Assembly (NCBI RefSeq): GCF_052324685.1
Contig: NW_027506873.1
Coordinates: 1,404,499-1,468,498, forward strand
DNA length: 64,000 nt
Direction: 5' to 3'
Source: Brachyhypopomus gauderio
Taxonomy: Eukaryota > Chordata > Actinopteri > Gymnotiformes > Hypopomidae
In this document: one piece after another, positions 13,109-58,815 of the stretch
Layout: every line of letters begins with the position of its first letter
Position numbering within the stretch: the first letter of the stretch is position 1
Translations under genes and position numbers: made by a program
The notes under the pieces: model-generated
Told to the model about the DNA's origin: nothing
The model's input: the letters and a program-made list of their open reading frames with translations, nothing else
Database searches by the model: none

Positions 13109-14625
13109 CACTTGGCTACGTGACCCCTGTGCTCGGCAAAGCCGTTGGAGACCAAAGCCGTCAGCAACGCTGATCTAAGCAAAGCAAACTGAGGCCTGAA
13201 AATCAGGAACCAACCCAACTTCTCCTGTTCTAACCACTAAGCTTTTCTTTTTTCATTTTAAAATGTCTCACTCTTTAGTAACTACATCTGGCAAAATAAG
13301 TAACATGTTACATTGGGCAGCAAATGCTTAGGACAATATATTAATGAAAATAAGAAGAAATAATATTCAATAAATAAATAAAGAAATAAATAAATAAAAA
13401 ATGAAATAATATAAATTCCAGCACCCTTGACAAAATCCAGGACCTTGAAAAAGTAGTAAATAATTCTATAACCAAAATAGACAAAAAAAAAAGAGACAAA
13501 AAAAAAAAAAAGACAAAATTGTAAGACAAACTGGTCATGTTTTTTTCCATTTAGAAAAACAGACAGTCAAGTGCACCTTCATCACACTGATACTCAAAGG
13601 GTCGCTGGATGCCACTCCAGGCTTTGGAGTTGAAAAGACCTGATGTGAAATAGCCCGTCAGTGCATTTTACGATCTAAGACTTCCTGAAACAGTTCAACT
13701 GTTCCATGCGATGTAAGCAGTTACACAATTGTTTTGTATTTAATTCTTCGACTAAAAATGTAAGCGATTAAATGTTTAAATCCAATTCTGTATGAATTTG
13801 GTTTTCATAATTCTCAAATGTGTTATGATATCAGGCTAAAAACCTGTTTAAATGCAATGATGATTTTAAGATGCAAAGAAATTAGTAACTTACTCTAACA
13901 TAGAAATCTGCAACAGTTTCAAACACATATTTTGTCTTCATAGTAATCCATACTGCTCATGTTCTTTTTGAAAATGCTTTTTGGGTAATGACGACAATCT
14001 CACTTATGATACAAACAACTTCAGGAAGTGGGTGGGAAACTAAACCACTTTTCATTCCTGTTTCATCAAGAGTCACAGAAGTGAGAAATTCTGAGAATTG
14101 CCCTTAATTTTTAGTGCGAATAGCTGCAATCATGTAAACAAGATTTAACCGACCAAAACAAGAGTCTCCACAAGTTTGTTAAGAAACACTCTATCATTGA
14201 TTTATTTTCATGGTTTCAACACTTCTTTAGGGAAATTATCTTAATTCCAAAAGCAAATGTACATTAATCATCAGAAAACCTTATAACATATACATCAAAA
14301 TAAATACTTCTGTTCCTCACTGTTGTATGACTTCACTGGCATGAGAAATATACTACCTTAAAACCTGCACTACAAACTGGTTTGAGTACAAAGCCTTAGA
14401 AATGACAGCAGACAGGAAGTCAGGCCACTGACACACAGACACACAATGTCCACATGTCTCATAGGGTGAAACTGAGCAGCAGTTACTCTGCTGCAGGGAT
14501 CTTCGTTACTCCGTGTTACAGACGCTTGCAGACAGTCTGCCTTACCACTAGCCGTCTATTGCTCTCTCCTGAATCCATAAATATTTCATTCTGTTCCAGT
14601 ACACACACGCACATGCATTCACACA

Positions 14626-14711
14626 TGCACTTGCGCACGTGTGCCTGTATGTATGCACTTGCGCACGTGTGCCTGTATGTATGCACTTGTGCACGTGTGC
14701 CTGTATGTATG
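14626..14711. repeat. 28-bp tandem repeat, about 3 copies
   Basis: Units of the type GCACTTGCGCACGTGTGCCT followed by GTATGTAT, with small changes in the last copy. Each unit contains the palindrome GCACGTGTGC or a close variant. Confidence 0.85.
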
Positions 14712-14865
14712 CACGTGCACCTTTTCACATGTTGCTGACCAAGAACCTCCTGCCATAAGTGCACAATGTTCAAATCACATGTTAAAACCACAGTCACTTT
14801 TTCGATGATTCACCTCCCCTCCAACCCCTGCTACACAGCTTTCATCTGGCAAACTCCCATCCCTG

Positions 14866-14867
<2 letters not shown>

Positions 14868-14950
<83 letters not shown>
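14868..14950. repeat. (TC)n microsatellite
   Basis: CT dinucleotide tract of about 80 bp, broken once by TGTCTCTATC, downstream of sez6l. Confidence 0.95.
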
Positions 14951-14954
<4 letters not shown>

Positions 14955-15088
14955 CCCTGATTTGGCTGTATTTCATCCTTCAGATTCGGGAGGTTGGAGA
15001 GGTGGAGCAGCAGTGGAATTGTCAGGATATATTTACATCACTTCCTTTCAAGGCTTACAGAGAATTTCATTTGTAGCAACAGCTCTCC

Positions 15089-47401
<32,313 letters not shown>

Positions 47402-49266
47402 GATAAACCAATCCAAAGGGCTCCTGCCCCAAAACCCTGCAAGAACCGCGAAGTCAAGTATACACCTTCGTGTAACCAGTTGGATGCAACCGCACAGGTT
47501 AATCAAGGAGGTACCAACGATGCTTCGTGCTCCCAAGTGCTTGTAATGTCGATATCCGCTCCGCCACTACCGAGTCATCTCTCTTCCCTCACTGGAACTC
47601 CGCAGTGTGGCTCATAGCACAGTCGCTCACCCCGCCCCCCTCTAATAAAAGTTGCTGATGCCCTCTTGTTGTGTTGCCTTCAGCAGGTCTAAAGCTGCAT
47701 TCAATTACTGTATAATAAGTGCTGGTGAGGGCATTTTGATTTTTTGTGTGTGTTATGCGCAACACCATTATTTTAAAAGGGGCTTTGAAAGAAGAACAAG
47801 AAACGGCCAGCCTCTTCGGCAATCTCTTTGAAATTTCAATCAAACTGCGCAAAAATTCTCCAACTAAAATTTCATGCAGTATAAAAAATGCAAAACCAAT
47901 ACAAATGCAGCTAGAAGTCTAATGGCACGTACGACAGTAATTGGAACGAGTGCCCATTAGCTGGACAGAACATTTTGACCAATTACGGAAAGACAAAGTC
48001 TAGTCACAACCCAGCACGAGCTTATGTCACGCTCTTCGTGTCTCGCTCTCAGCCCCTGTGAAATGGCTCTTGTTATGCACGGTGAGTGCAGAGCAGGAAA
48101 AGGCCACTTCGTGAGAATGCAACAACTGGCAACAAACCAAGGGTCCGTCCTTTACTGTGTGAGCAGTCAGTTTGTGGGAAAGGGCGCCCAAAGTGTTCAT
48201 AAAAACATCTAGAGCTTTGTGCTCAGATAATTATTTCTCGTATATTATTTCGCTGTATAGAAAAGAAGGCTGTTTTTAAAATGGCTCGTTGAAATGCTGA
48301 ATCACTGCACTTTGTGTGCCCATTACTGTTAATGTCTCCAAGACTGCTCAGAACATGCCTCATCATCTCAAGGAATTCATTCAGCATTGTGTGAGCTGAC
48401 AGAAAATGAATCAGAAATAAATGTTTCTTGACTCAGGAGCCCCTATCTGCAAGATGTTACTTGTCCATGGTGCTGAAATTGAAGAAAAATACCACATTTT
48501 GTGATACAACTGAAAATTAAAATGAACTCAGACCCATTCTACTGAGACTGTTACTATTGATTACTCTGACAATGAGACTAGATGGTGAGTTCTCGTGTTT
48601 AGATCAGACTACTGCCACAACAAGGCCTTACTGAGCACAGACGTCTGGCAGGCTGCACAGGTCTTCAGAAGCAGCATCATTACTCTAGGGACTCTTCGCT
48701 TTGAGGTACATATCAGTGTTGGGGCTGTCAGTCCACTGTCCTAAATGTGCCATTTAAATAAATTTGACATAACATTATACTTCTCATGGAGGCTTAAAAA
48801 AGAATTTGTTCTTTTTTTGAGCCAAATATCTGTGTTTTCACTCAATGCACATCATGAATCTACAGATTCATCTGTGGATTGATGAATCTATCCATATATT
48901 AATTACATGACTCATGACTCATAAGCTTATGATGTTCACATTTTCGGTTTGGTGAATCTTTTGAACTTCAAGGTCTTTTCTCACACATTAGTGTGAGACT
49001 ATCACAGCAAACACATAAATCTGACGTTGAGCTTATAATGACAGAAGATGTTTGTAACTGTCTGGAATGATGAAGATTAGGCAGGATGCAAATCTGAGGG
49101 GGCTTTAATGGGTTTATTTATTTTAACCCATTATATAAATTATGGGTTGGTGGAGCAAAACAAGAGAAAAGGAGAGCATGGAAAACCAGATATACAATCA
49201 CAGAACTGAAAAGCAGAGCTTAGACAAGAGGTCATAAAACATAACGCAAGACCAAGGTCTGCAGAG

Positions 49267-49559
<293 letters not shown>

Positions 49560-49750
49560 AACCACAAACCAGAGACAAGAGGGCACACAAGACACAGACT
49601 GAGACTGGGGCAAGAACAAACAAGCACCAAAACACATGACAGGAAGGAGACCTGGGGGGTAAACAAAACAGAACAGGAGATGGTACAGGATGCAGCATGG
49701 ACAGGTGCATGGGCACAGAACAAGCAGAGGGAGATAAGAATACCAAGAGA

Positions 49751-50010
49751 GGCATAACTACAGGCACAGGACTGGACACAGATACAGGGCATAACTACAG
49801 GCACAGGACTGGACACAGATACAGGGCATAACTACAGGCACAGGACTGGACACAGATACAGGGCATAACTACAGGCACAGGACTGGACACAGATACCGGG
49901 CATAACTACAGGCACAGGACTGGACACAGATACAGGGCATAACTACAGGCACAGGACTGGACACAGATACAGGGCATAACTACAGGCACAGGACTGGACA
50001 CAGATACAGG
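49751..50010. repeat. 37-bp minisatellite, about 7 copies
   Basis: Near-identical units containing GGCATAACTACAGGCACAGG and then ACTGGACACAGATACAG. Confidence 0.95.
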
Positions 50011-52689
50011 GCATAAAAAGAAGTGACACAGGAAGAACACAGGGCCAGAGGCTGACCGGGAGGCGGGAGAGATGGCCAGGGGAGACGTGCACATTGTGGA
50101 AGCATCGTGCGGCATGCGGAGGCTAACGGCACCATCCTGGGCCTGGCAGAGACAGCACCCCAGAAGGAGGACCCCATGTAGCACATAGGGGAGAAACACC
50201 TGCCAGCTGAGATGTAGGAACGGAGATGGGTGGACTCTAGTAATGTTAAAACTGCTGCTCTTCCTCTGAGGAAATGGTTAAAAATGAACACCTACTTTCT
50301 CCTCTCTGTGGAATTGTTTATTGTTTTCTTTATAATAGCATTGATACCACCAGTTCAAAAATAATGCCATCACAATATAATCTACAACTATCCAAGAGAA
50401 ACTAGGGTTCAGCAATGTTAGCATTTACATGGCTAGTTCAATACAGAAACCATACCTAGAGCATGCACACAGTATCCATACAGTTGACACTAGGCTAGAT
50501 CTACACCGTTAATGTCATACTGCATGAATAACCCTTAGGCAGAAGAATCTGTTATTCTTGCAGCTCTCTTGCAGCATTTCACAAGAAGATCTCTATAAAT
50601 CTGTCTCCTGAAATCATACGTACGTGCGCCCACTCATGCCTTCGGTTTCTACGTCATACAGCACAGCTCCATTTTGATGGGTCTCCGCTAACGTAGACAC
50701 AAGCACAAATAAGGTTAAGTCATTTTTATAAACCTTTGCTGCGTGTTTGCGTAGGGGGAGAAGTGCCAGGCGCACACATGCTGCAGATTCGCTTCAGCCC
50801 TCCCACACACTCAGTCCGTTTGGGCTCCACAGCAGTTCTGTGTGGGGGGTGCTGGGGGCTCCCATGTGTCCACAGAGGACCACCGACAACTGTAGTATCT
50901 GTTTTCCACGGCAGCTTGTGCATCCTACATTTGTACACCTCCCTGTACACACAGACATAAATTATCTTCAGACACAAAGAACCACAACTTGGCAAGTCAG
51001 CCTTTAAAATGGTATTGGCTGGAATTGCTTTGTAGCATTTGACTTTTTTGTAAGCCCCCCCCCTCCCACCACCACACACACATACACCAGTCTCCAGCTT
51101 TTTCATCTTGCAGCTTGTAGTCTTTGATGGCGGAGAGGGACTGGGTGGTGGCACCCAGGGGAGTTCCGGTCACGCTCACAGTCTATGTTTCTGTTCCTCT
51201 TGCTAATCCAGTGGCTGAGGGATCTGTGCCTACAGGGCCACATTATTTATACATCACACAACTGTCTCAAAAATAAGCGCACGCATGCGGGGTTGACAGA
51301 GTGAGAGCGTTCAAACATGCCTCACACCCTCATACTCTCAGTTAGATAAACATAACCAGGGTCAATATGACACGATGAAGATTTGAAATGCTATAATGTA
51401 CAGCTGGCAGTACTGTATGGTGATAGTCATTGTCTCTGGTTTCAATCTAAGATAAATCAGAAATGGATGCCTTATATGGTTCAAATGGTTCCAATGGTTT
51501 ATTCAATGCATCAAATTGTTCCATCCAATTGTTCATTTGGGTTGGATTCCAAAAGAACAAAATAGTTCTAGGGTTTACCTTAATTAGGGAAAGAAATCCA
51601 TGTTATTGGCATCATGATGTCACTAATTCCATCTTTACACTTTACTTATATGGATAGATTAAGACTATTCATACATTGTTTTGATATTATATTGATAATT
51701 CAATTACATTTATTTTTATATTTTATATTATGTATTATATTATATTATTATATTTAATTGTTTATTTGTTGCAATACTAATAAATAGTAAAAATAATATT
51801 ATACAACAATTTGTTGACCTAGTAATTTGACTGGACGAGAGATTCTGAGTGTTGATATATGGTCCATTCCAGTCATCCTAGGAGTTCTGTGCAAACTGGA
51901 CTACACAAGGAATTCTGCCATTTGAAGGGACATTCCAAGCTATAGGGACTGAAAATATTCTGTTCAAAAGGAACTTCAAACTGCAGAGGGAGAAGTGAAT
52001 AACAGCGTCTCACGCAGTTGATATGAATGTTAACTCAAATAATTTATAACCAAAGCACAGAAAATAATGAAGAATTTGTTAGAATATGTTTTCAATATTT
52101 AATAAATGTATGAAAAATCATGTTCAGTAAGTTCCAAATCATGTAAAAAATATTTTTTGGTAATTGTTATCTAGTTAGTGATAGCTAATTACTTATCCTG
52201 AGGTAAATGATGGCAATAGCGAGCTGTTTTGCTAACATCAAGCAGATATTCTGGTTTTGCAGGCAAGACAGATAGGGTCAGCAATATATATATAGATACA
52301 GTTCTGTCTATCCACAGCAAATAAATGAACTAATTACACAGCTGTCATAAGAAACTAACACACACCACTAACAAAAAAAAACACAACAGGCAAAATGAAG
52401 GGATTTAATCAACTGCAGTTCCCTTGACCCATATTACATTATTACTGTATGTAATGTAAAGACACTCCTGAGGGGCCCTGTAGAAAGCAACACAGCATAG
52501 AATGTCTATATAAACTATCCAGCTGGTGTGCAGGTTTATGTTTTACTTGGGAATCAGTCCAATCCATTTGTCTATACTTTTTACTGTTACACTTAATACA
52601 TCTTTAATATATCCGTCATATTAAAGATCGTGCAATTATATTGGATATTCATTTTTGGCTGAATTACAGTCATCTCCTTAGAGCGCAGC

Positions 52690-52920
52690 AGGTGAGATGG
52701 GTTATAGTATGTAGTGAGTTCATTCAGATATTGTGGAGCATTTAATGCTTTTTAGGTCAACAGAAGATATTTAACTGGAAGCCAGTGCAACGCTGAGAGA
52801 GTAGGACTAATATGATCGGATTTTCTAGTCCTAGTTAAGACACTAGCTGCAGCTTTCTGAACTAGTTGGGGTTTCCTTAAGGACTGTTTAAACCATCCAA
52901 TTAAAAGACTAATTAAAAGC
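52690..52920 (+). mobile_element. Possible old LINE 3' fragment
   Basis: Text such as TTAACTGGAAGCCAGTGCAA, ACTAATATGATCGGATTTTC and GCAGCTTTCTGAACTAGTTG resembles a degenerate 3' UTR repeat I associate with fish LINEs. No coding sequence and no clear ends. Confidence 0.35.
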
Positions 52921-53349
52921 GTGGACCAGTAAGTGTCTCAGATTGGCATTATTATGTAAATGGAAAAAGGCAGCATTATTGACGATGTATAAGTGTGTCA
53001 AATGAAAGATCTGAATCAATAGTCATACCTACGCTTTTTGCGTTAGGTGTTACTGAAAACCATCTAGGGCAAGAGGGATATTACACCAATTGCTTCTTGC
53101 AGCTTTGGATCCATTAAACAACACATCAGCCTTATTGGAATTTAGAACACTGCAGTAAAATATTTGCTCAAGAATAGGCTACATGATAGAATTTAAAACG
53201 AAGTGTTTCAGAAGCTTTTATTATAAGCATTAATTGCCATCCTTTCATCTCATATTCACTTCCTACAGCAAACCCGGAAGCTAATAAATATTGTTTTTTA
53301 GTTCAATCTACGTCGGTATAGGAGGTCAATCTGTACAGAAAGGCAGAAT

Positions 53350-53658
53350 TGCCCTTTCCTCTTCCAACATGACTGTACACCAGTGCACAAAGCAAGGTCC
53401 ATAAAGACATGGATGGTGTCTGGTGTGGAAGAACTTGACTGGAGTCCCGACCTCAACATGACAGAATACCTTTGGGATGAATTAGAGTGGAGACTGAGAG
53501 CCAGGCCTTCTCATCCAACATCAGTATGTGACTTAACAAATGCGCTTCTGGAAGAATGGTCAAACGTCCCCATGAACACACTTCTAAACCATGTGGACAG
53601 CCTTCCCAGAAGAGTTGAAGATGTTCTAGCTGCAAAGGGTGGACCAATGTCATTTTGA
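53350..53658 (+). pseudogene. Tc1-like transposase C-terminal fragment
   Basis: Plus-strand frame from about 53361 reading FQHDCTPVHKARSIKTWMV, then LDWSPDLNMTEYLWDELEWR and LLNHVDSLPRRVEDVLAAKG. This matches the second catalytic Asp region and the SPDLNPxExxWD block of Tc1 transposases from another subfamily than the 5552 copy. The PIE/PTE Pro has become Met. No N-terminal half or terminal repeats are seen. Confidence 0.75.
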
Positions 53659-54684
53659 ACCCTATGGATTAGAAATAGGATGTCATATGTGAGTCAAGGA
53701 TGGTGAGCTAACACTTTTGATATATTTGCATCGTTATTGCAAGGATTTCTAGCAGCTGTATGAATAGACCCTGAAATTAGGTCTATTCGCTCCAAGCTCC
53801 TTTATCCTTTATCCTATCGAACGCCTGCTGAAAGGGTTTGTAAGGACAACACTGAGTTTTCCTTCATTTTATAGAAATAATGTGCTAACTTGAAATGTAA
53901 ACTGTTCAACAATGAGTTAAATCTTCCATCCTCTTGGTCAGCTAACCAATCACATAGGAGGAACAATAATTAACTATACTGATAGGCTATTAATAAAAGT
54001 GGGTGTGTCCGAACTTAAAGGTCAACCAATTAAAGAGCATCTCCAGAACACGTGCTTGCCAAACGTTTAAGGACCTAAGACACCCATTAGTCCAGCACCC
54101 CACACACAGGAATTATATGTTATGTCAAAGAAATTACGGTATTACATAATGTCACAGAAACTCCTGATCTTTTTTAAAAAAACGATAATTGCCAGTATGA
54201 CTAGTTTCATAATTATTTTGCAATATATAATTTACATAAATTTATATGTCTAAGTAACATTTATTCTCTGGATTATTTCATGTTGGCAGCGCCCCCGCGC
54301 CCCCTACAGACGAGCCGCCATCATGTTATAACATATTATTGAAACTCAAAAATAAACCGAGTTCAAAACTTAGTACACACTTTTCAGTACAATAGGGTGA
54401 CCAAACGTCCGTATTTCCCGGGTTATGTCTGTATTTCACGTCCTGTCATGGGCATCCCGGGTTTTTTTTAAGTGAGGAAATGTCCTGGTTTGTAAATTAC
54501 CTTCATTGGACTATCATTTGTTATTGGGGTTTTTGTTGTTAACTTTTACTGAAAAGCATTTTTAATAAACCAACTGTAAATATCATGCTATTGTAGGATT
54601 ACATGGGCCTATGCATATAAACATTAGTTTGTGCATACTGTTGCCTAAAAACACATTGGGTGTTTTTGCTGTATGCATCATATT

Positions 54685-54841
54685 CACGGACGTAATTTTG
54701 GGGGGGGACGGGGGGGACATGTCCCCCCCACTTTTTCAAAAGCCGGCTTTGGTCCCCCCCAGTTTTTACGGTTAAAACCAAATATTTAAATAGCGACGAA
54801 TCCATGTCCCCCCCACTTTTTAAATCAAAATTACGTCCATG
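54685..54841. mobile_element. hAT-like MITE, family A copy 2
   Basis: A 157-bp element starting CACGGACGTAATTTTG and ending CAAAATTACGTCCATG, with an 8-bp duplication ATCATATT at 54677-54684 and 54842-54849. Very similar to the copy at 2276-2430, including the G-run and C-run. Confidence 0.9.
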
Positions 54842-55875
54842 ATCATATTCCAATCATTTATTTTAAACTTAGAGGGGTGTAGGTCACAAAACCCAACCTA
54901 ATACATTATGTGAGTAGTATGAACAGGAATTATTGTGGGGAAACATATCAACCCAAAACTATGTGCCAATGTGTCTCTGCACACCAGAAGTTTGTGTCAG
55001 GGCATGTGGTTTATCATTTGAAGTAATCACAGTTTTTACAAACAATAATATGGAACTTCTAAACCTCTGACATCACCATGTGTCCAGGCTCCTCTGGGAA
55101 GGTTAGCCAAACCACTGCAGCATTTCTCAGTGCAGCACGTTCTTGGTATTGCAGTAATAAACCATCATCCAGTGAGTTGATAGGTGTATTCTTGTAGGCA
55201 GAAGAGAGTGTCAGCAGTTCTGAATTCAACATTGATATAAAAGTTAAAATATAGTATACACAAAAATGCTTAAAAATAAAATGTGTATGTTGTTTCATAG
55301 CTGTGCTTCGTTTTTGATTTAACATGGGAATTTGTAAACTGCAAGTTGTCCTAGGTAGTAGGTTATGGAGTGCACCGTAGGCCTGGAGCAAGTGGGCGTT
55401 TCAAATTTAAGTTCACATTTAACCAAAAGCTCAGTAAAAACGTAGTCAGTACATTAAACTGTGATGGTAGACGTGCATGTCATTATAAGGCATAAGTCCC
55501 TGTAGCGTGTAATTAGTATTAGTTTAATTATGAAACTTTGCGCTACAGGATTTTAAAGAATCGTGTTTTCTCACGGTTAATATTGATGGTCACGACCACA
55601 ATTAACCTGAGGCGATGATCGTGCCTCAATTACTGTCAGCTGTTTTGCATTTAAACACCCTCTTAAAGCGTCGACTTTGATGCAGCTTAGGTCTTTCTTC
55701 TGTTGATGTTGTCTTGGGGTTTACCGAAGATCCCATTATTTCCTTTTCTGGTAAGATAATGATCAGATCACTGAAGGCAGTCTCATGCATGAATGATTTA
55801 TCTAAGGTGACTCGACAATACTGTAGCCTACATGTAACGCTTTCAGGGTCATCCAGGCTAATAACCGTCGAGAAA

Positions 55876-56977
55876 ATGAACAAAACAGAAAAACCTGTGT
55901 CCATTCTTTGGGGTGAGTTTGGTCTCATCTTTAAAATAAAACTCGCCCCCATCAAGGTAAACGACTAATGCGTATCAATGTGCTGATTTTTAGGTTGTGA
56001 ACTTAACGCGACAAACAAGGAAGAGTCTTTTAAAACTGACGACACAAACCATCAGCACCAACTTGCGTTAAGAACAGTAAGTTATCTCACTTTAAACTGT
56101 TTGTTTTTCTGAGCCCACGTGACTTCTTTTTCGTTTAATCTCTGAGATGTGTTTGGGTCACACCGCGAAAGACGAGTTCAACATCGTTGAATTGGTTACC
56201 GGCGACGGCAGCGACCGTGCCAAAGCTGTCCCAATTGCAACTTTACACGCCAAGTCGATGCCTACGGTAAGTGAACTTTTGCACTCCCCTCGTATTTATT
56301 CCACTACCCCACAAACTTTGAATCGATCGCCCTCATCGACGTCTGTCAGGTCAACTTGTCCGGTTTAGATTTGCATCCTCCGGTGACTTTTCGCCTGAAG
56401 AATGGCTCTGGACCAGTATTCGTCGGAGCTGAGCACGTGGCCTGTGAGTATGCTGTTGGTCTGCCTTGGTAGTATTACGTTTGAGTATTAAACCCCACGG
56501 TCATCTTTACAGTGGAAGACTACTCTGATGAAGAAGAGGAAGAGGAAATGGATGAGGAGGTGGAGGAGGAAGAGGAGGATATTGAAGAGTCACCTGTGAA
56601 GAAAGTCGCTAAGAATGGTGCTGGCAAAGTAAGGCTTAACTTTCAATGACTTTATGTATTTAAATGGGTACAGGGCTTTGACTTGAATCCCTTATTGAAT
56701 TTTAGAGAAAGAAGCCAGAAAAGGGGGAAGATGAGTGGTGAGATCCAGATCTGTTCAGTACCATTAACTATGCTGTGACTTGTTTCTGACCTTACATGTA
56801 ATCTAATCTCGACCTCTTTCTGTAGTGAAGCATCAGATGGTGAAAACAATCCCCCTAAAAAGGTAAAAAATGAGTTGTCCGTTTGTTTACATTAAAATTT
56901 AAATCTTGACTGCCTTTTTCCTTTTTGACCTTCAGGGGAAAGCACGGGGGAGAAAGCCGCTGGCTGCGAAGGTTTGA
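55876..56977 (+). CDS. npm2: Nucleoplasmin (npm2-like histone chaperone)
   Basis: Oocyte and embryo histone chaperone that stores H2A-H2B and remodels sperm chromatin. Coding exons: 55876-55912, 55994-56076, 56147-56266, 56350-56443, 56513-56628, 56706-56737, 56826-56862 and 56936-56977; 561 nt, 186 aa, phases closing at each GT-AG junction. The start MNKTEKPVSILWGCELN lines up with the amphibian nucleoplasmin start. Core domain at about residues 8-112, with LGHTAKDEFNIVELV, AVPIATL and PPVTFRLKNGSGPVF. Acidic tract near 119-137 (DEEEEEEMDEEVEEEEEDIE). Bipartite nuclear signal KKVAKNGAGKRKK near 142-154. C-terminus basic (GKARGRKPLAAKV). No NPM1-type C-terminal RNA-binding domain, and a longer tail than NPM3, so NPM2 fits best. 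Exons are short, introns 69-88 bp in most cases. AATAAA at 57105-57110. Confidence 0.92.
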
Positions 56978-57104
56978 CGGAGAGTCATGACCGGCTCTAA
57001 CAACTTGTGATCCAGAGTCTGTAGTTCCATTGTGTTCTACTGTGAGGGTGGAGTGTGATAATTGTACGTTTTCATGTCACTGCAGCCATATTCAGGCTTT
57101 TATA

Positions 57105-57110
57105 AATAAA
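57105..57110 (+). terminator. npm2 polyadenylation signal
   Basis: AATAAA in the context TTTATAAATAAACTG, about 130 bp after the npm2 stop codon. Confidence 0.75.
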
Positions 57111-57299
57111 CTGCTTTGAAAGGTATTTTCAGGCACATGGAGACTGTATTAAAGCTGGTTCTGCTTGACCTTGTGTGTTCTGAGGTCTTCATGCTCTTGG
57201 AGTGGGTGGGAGTGTTCAAAGTGTACAGCACTCAACAGATGTAGTTTACTTGTTGGTCTTGAGATTCTGGGTTTCTACATGCAAATGTTGGCCTATTTC

Positions 57300-57370
57300 A
57301 GGGGTGCCCATTACGTTGGTCGATCGCGAAGGACGTGTGGGTAGATCGCATGGCCTTTAAAAAGTAGTGT
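57300..57370. mobile_element. Possible end fragment of a hAT-like element
   Basis: CAGGGGTGCCCATTACGTTG, followed by GTCGATCGCGAAGGA, looks like the 5' end of a common fish hAT-like repeat. The other end was not found; the family E-like hAT element inserts 30 bp later. Confidence 0.4.
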
Positions 57371-58011
57371 ATGAATGACAGGCTATTATCCATCTGCACT
57401 GACGTAGGGGTGCACGATATGGACTAGAATTGCGATGTGCGATAACGTTGTTGGATATCCCGATATCGATGTGAACCACGATAAATTAAGATTAAAATAC
57501 AGAAATGTAGTGTCTCTCTGAACAGCAGCACGTTAATTTGTTTTGTTTTTTACTGTGTAATGAATCCAGAATAATTCCAAATATTTTGCAGGTTTATTCA
57601 ACAATAGATTCAATCTAGGTTTATACTTTCACGAGTGAGCGACTACGCACACCTCGTTAACCTCCGCGAACGGCGGAAGCGTTTAATCTTGCCGTGTCAC
57701 ATTCTTTGCAGTGTTGTCTGAAACGATATGTAGGCCTAGTAGTATAAAAAAACACCCCTCAAATACAGGGGAATGAACTTTTACCTGACCAATTTTAATG
57801 TTGCTTTGTGTTTCAGGTTTGAAAAGTGCTGGAATTTAGGCTAAAGTATTTGAAAAGGCTTGAAATTGTAACTACTTCGTTTCACAACAAATATCTGTCT
57901 GACTGAACAATTCTCTTGTATTACGTTAACAAATACGAGCCTCTTGTAATTCCAGGACGAAACATGAGAGAACGTGAAGACTAAGATTGGGCGTTTTGAA
58001 AATAAATATCC

Positions 58012-58423
58012 ATTAAATAATGTGATAAAAAAGCGAATTATTTCGAATCATTTAGAGTATATGTATAAATATTTAATTCAATAACGTGCTGGAATTATTG
58101 AAATGGACCTTGAAAGTGACGCACAAGTGCTTGAATTCCACCTTGTATAGGTGCGAACCCTGCAAACATGACTGTTCTCATTGCGCCGAGACGCGGCGCG
58201 CGCGAACTTTAAATAAATAATAACATTAAATAATGTGATAAAGCGAATTATTTCGAATCATTTAGAGTATATGTATAAATATTTAATTCAATAACGTGCT
58301 GGGAATTATTGAAATGGACCTTGAAAGTGACATACAAGTGCTTGAATTCCACCCTGTATAGGTGTATGAACCCTGCAAACATGACTGTTCTCATTGCGCC
58401 GAGACGCGGCGCGCGCGAACTTA
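58012..58423. repeat. Two tandem copies of about 200 bp
   Basis: Copies at about 58012-58212 and 58224-58423. Both contain AATTATTTCGAATCATTTAG, ACCTTGAAAGTGAC and GACGCGGCGCGCGCGAAC with few differences. Internal duplication of the hAT-like element. Confidence 0.9.
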
Positions 58424-58592
58424 CAAAATTCGAGAGGTGCACGACCTCGTGAATCGACAGCGCGCGAGGCAATTGCACACGGGCGAAGCCACCGCGATTA
58501 CGTTATTTTCGCCTCCCGGACCCTCGCGCCGCATCAAGTGTAAACCAGGCTTAAACCAAATCGCGTGTCTGATGAGCGTGTTCACCCCACTC

Positions 58593-58815
58593 CAGGGTTG
58601 CCAGGTCCTACAAAAGTTTTCCGCACAAAATCTGCCAGTGAGACAAATTGAGTATTATATCGCGATCGATTCTTAGTGTTGACTTGTAACTTCCGCAGTA
58701 GCCCAACTCAAAAGTAGCCCAAAAAACCGCACCCCGCGGCCCCAGAATTTTTACCCGCGGCTGGATTTTCAAATAAGCCCAATTTGGCGTGAAAACCGCG
58801 AACCTGGCAACTCTG
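58593..58815. mobile_element. MITE related to family B, nested
   Basis: A 223-bp element starting CAGGGTTGCCAGGT and ending ACCTGGCAACTCTG (one mismatch). The flanks CCCCACTC and CCTCACTC form an 8-bp duplication with one difference. The terminal sequence resembles the family B MITEs, and a TATATCGCGATCGAT block is shared with the copy at 19433. Confidence 0.78.

Larger units (their letters stand above)
13109..15088. other. Intergenic between sez6l and tpst2
   Basis: Between the end of sez6l (15089) and the start of tpst2 (13108), both on the minus strand. It should contain the tpst2 5' UTR and promoter and the sez6l 3' UTR. The only clear features are a 28-bp repeat and a (TC)n tract. A 3' UTR signal for sez6l could not be fixed. 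Confidence 0.5.

Noticed and set aside
13013-13156. Repeated spaced units considered as a CRISPR-like array (also considered for the minisatellites at 4756, 24406 and 45054)
   Set aside because: Units are directly adjacent with no unique spacers, and the genome is a vertebrate; these are minisatellites.
50726-51154. Minus-strand 142-codon frame and plus-strand frames near 50740
   Set aside because: No recognisable domain, low-complexity parts, and no splice-site support.
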